5,520 bases of DNA, taken from the NCBI GenBank assembly GCA_021813085.1, contig JAKAMA010000189.1, positions 1 through 5,520 on the forward strand. Reading direction: 5' to 3'. Shown piece after piece: positions 5,358 through 5,520 of the stretch. The notes below the pieces were generated by a model. That model saw nothing but the letters and a program-made list of their open reading frames with translations, was not told the DNA's origin and did not search any database. The position numbers and the translations under genes were made by a program. Source of the stretch: Chloroflexota bacterium. Its GTDB lineage: Bacteria; Chloroflexota; Dehalococcoidia; DSTF01; JACRBR01. Within the stretch, counting starts at the first letter, position 1. Every line of letters starts with the position of its first letter.

Positions 5358-5520
5358 TCAGGCGCGATGCTCGCGGCGCCACCAGGCGTAGGCCGCGCCA
5401 CTGCCGGCCAGCAGCATCGCCGCGGCGATGACCAGGGCGGTGAACGGCGCCGAGTTCGAGCCGACGGCGCCCTCGCCCGTGTTCGGCGGGCGGATCAGGC
5501 CGGCCCCGGCGCCACCGCCG
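5358..5520 (-). CDS. C-terminus of a third anchored surface protein (partial, PPNTG tail)
   Basis: Only the last 53 codons plus the TGA stop (5360-5358) are present; the gene continues past the right edge. The visible protein starts with a Gly/Ala run, then PPNTG at visible residues 11-15, a 10-residue spacer, a membrane helix (about residues 26-46, FTALVIAAAMLLAGS then GAAYAWW) and the tail RREHRA. The order motif, short Gly/Ser spacer, helix, RR tail is the same as in the other two minus-strand proteins, which gives confidence despite the short length. Its stop is 57 bp upstream of the next gene's start, with no obvious terminator between them, so the two are probably in one transcript. The nature of the N-terminal part cannot be judged here. 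Confidence 0.85.
   Translation of the reverse strand, partial: GGGAGAGLIRPPNTGEGAVGSNSAPFTALVIAAAMLLAGSGAAYAWWRREHRA

Overview
The window is high-GC bacterial DNA (roughly two thirds G+C by eye). It carries three minus-strand genes for secreted, C-terminally anchored surface proteins (528-1949, 3525-5300, and a fragment at 5358-5520 that runs off the right edge). One plus-strand gene (2419-3204) for a membrane-tethered caspase-fold hydrolase lies between the first two. Strong AGGAGG-type ribosome sites, non-ATG starts, an xPNTG + membrane helix + RR tail on each surface protein, and abundant GGAGGTC / ATGTTGG heptamer arrays suggest a single-membrane, high-GC lineage. My best guess is Chloroflexota, but this is inference from style and not from a marker gene.

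Layout: 1-527 has no convincing gene. It holds a GGAGRTN heptamer array with a canonical G-quadruplex pattern, three diverged copies of a composite GC-rich repeat, and hairpins, the last of which (445-474) probably ends the leftward gene. 528-1949 encodes an Ig-like surface protein from a TTG start behind a perfect AGGAGG. 1950-2418 is a 469-bp divergent intergenic region rich in inverted repeats, ending in four ATGTTRG heptamers directly at the start of the plus-strand gene. 2419-3204 encodes the caspase-like protein. 3205-3524 is a convergent intergenic region with short tandem repeats (CACAGATGN, ATGTTGG) and three strong hairpins. 3525-5300 encodes a larger surface protein whose last Ig-like domain is clearly paralogous to that of 528-1949. 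Only 57 bp upstream is the stop of the third anchored protein, so these two are probably co-transcribed leftward.

Working together: the three minus-strand products are predicted to be exported by Sec and held at the cell surface by the same type of C-terminal signal. The plus-strand product has the His and Cys of clan CD peptidases in the expected order and spacing, and its topology should put the catalytic domain outside the membrane. Clan CD includes protein-sorting transamidases and sortase-like enzymes (GPI8, PorU). A surface-protein processing role is therefore an attractive but unproven reading, and the gene's flanking heptamer arrays also allow it to be an unrelated inserted cassette.
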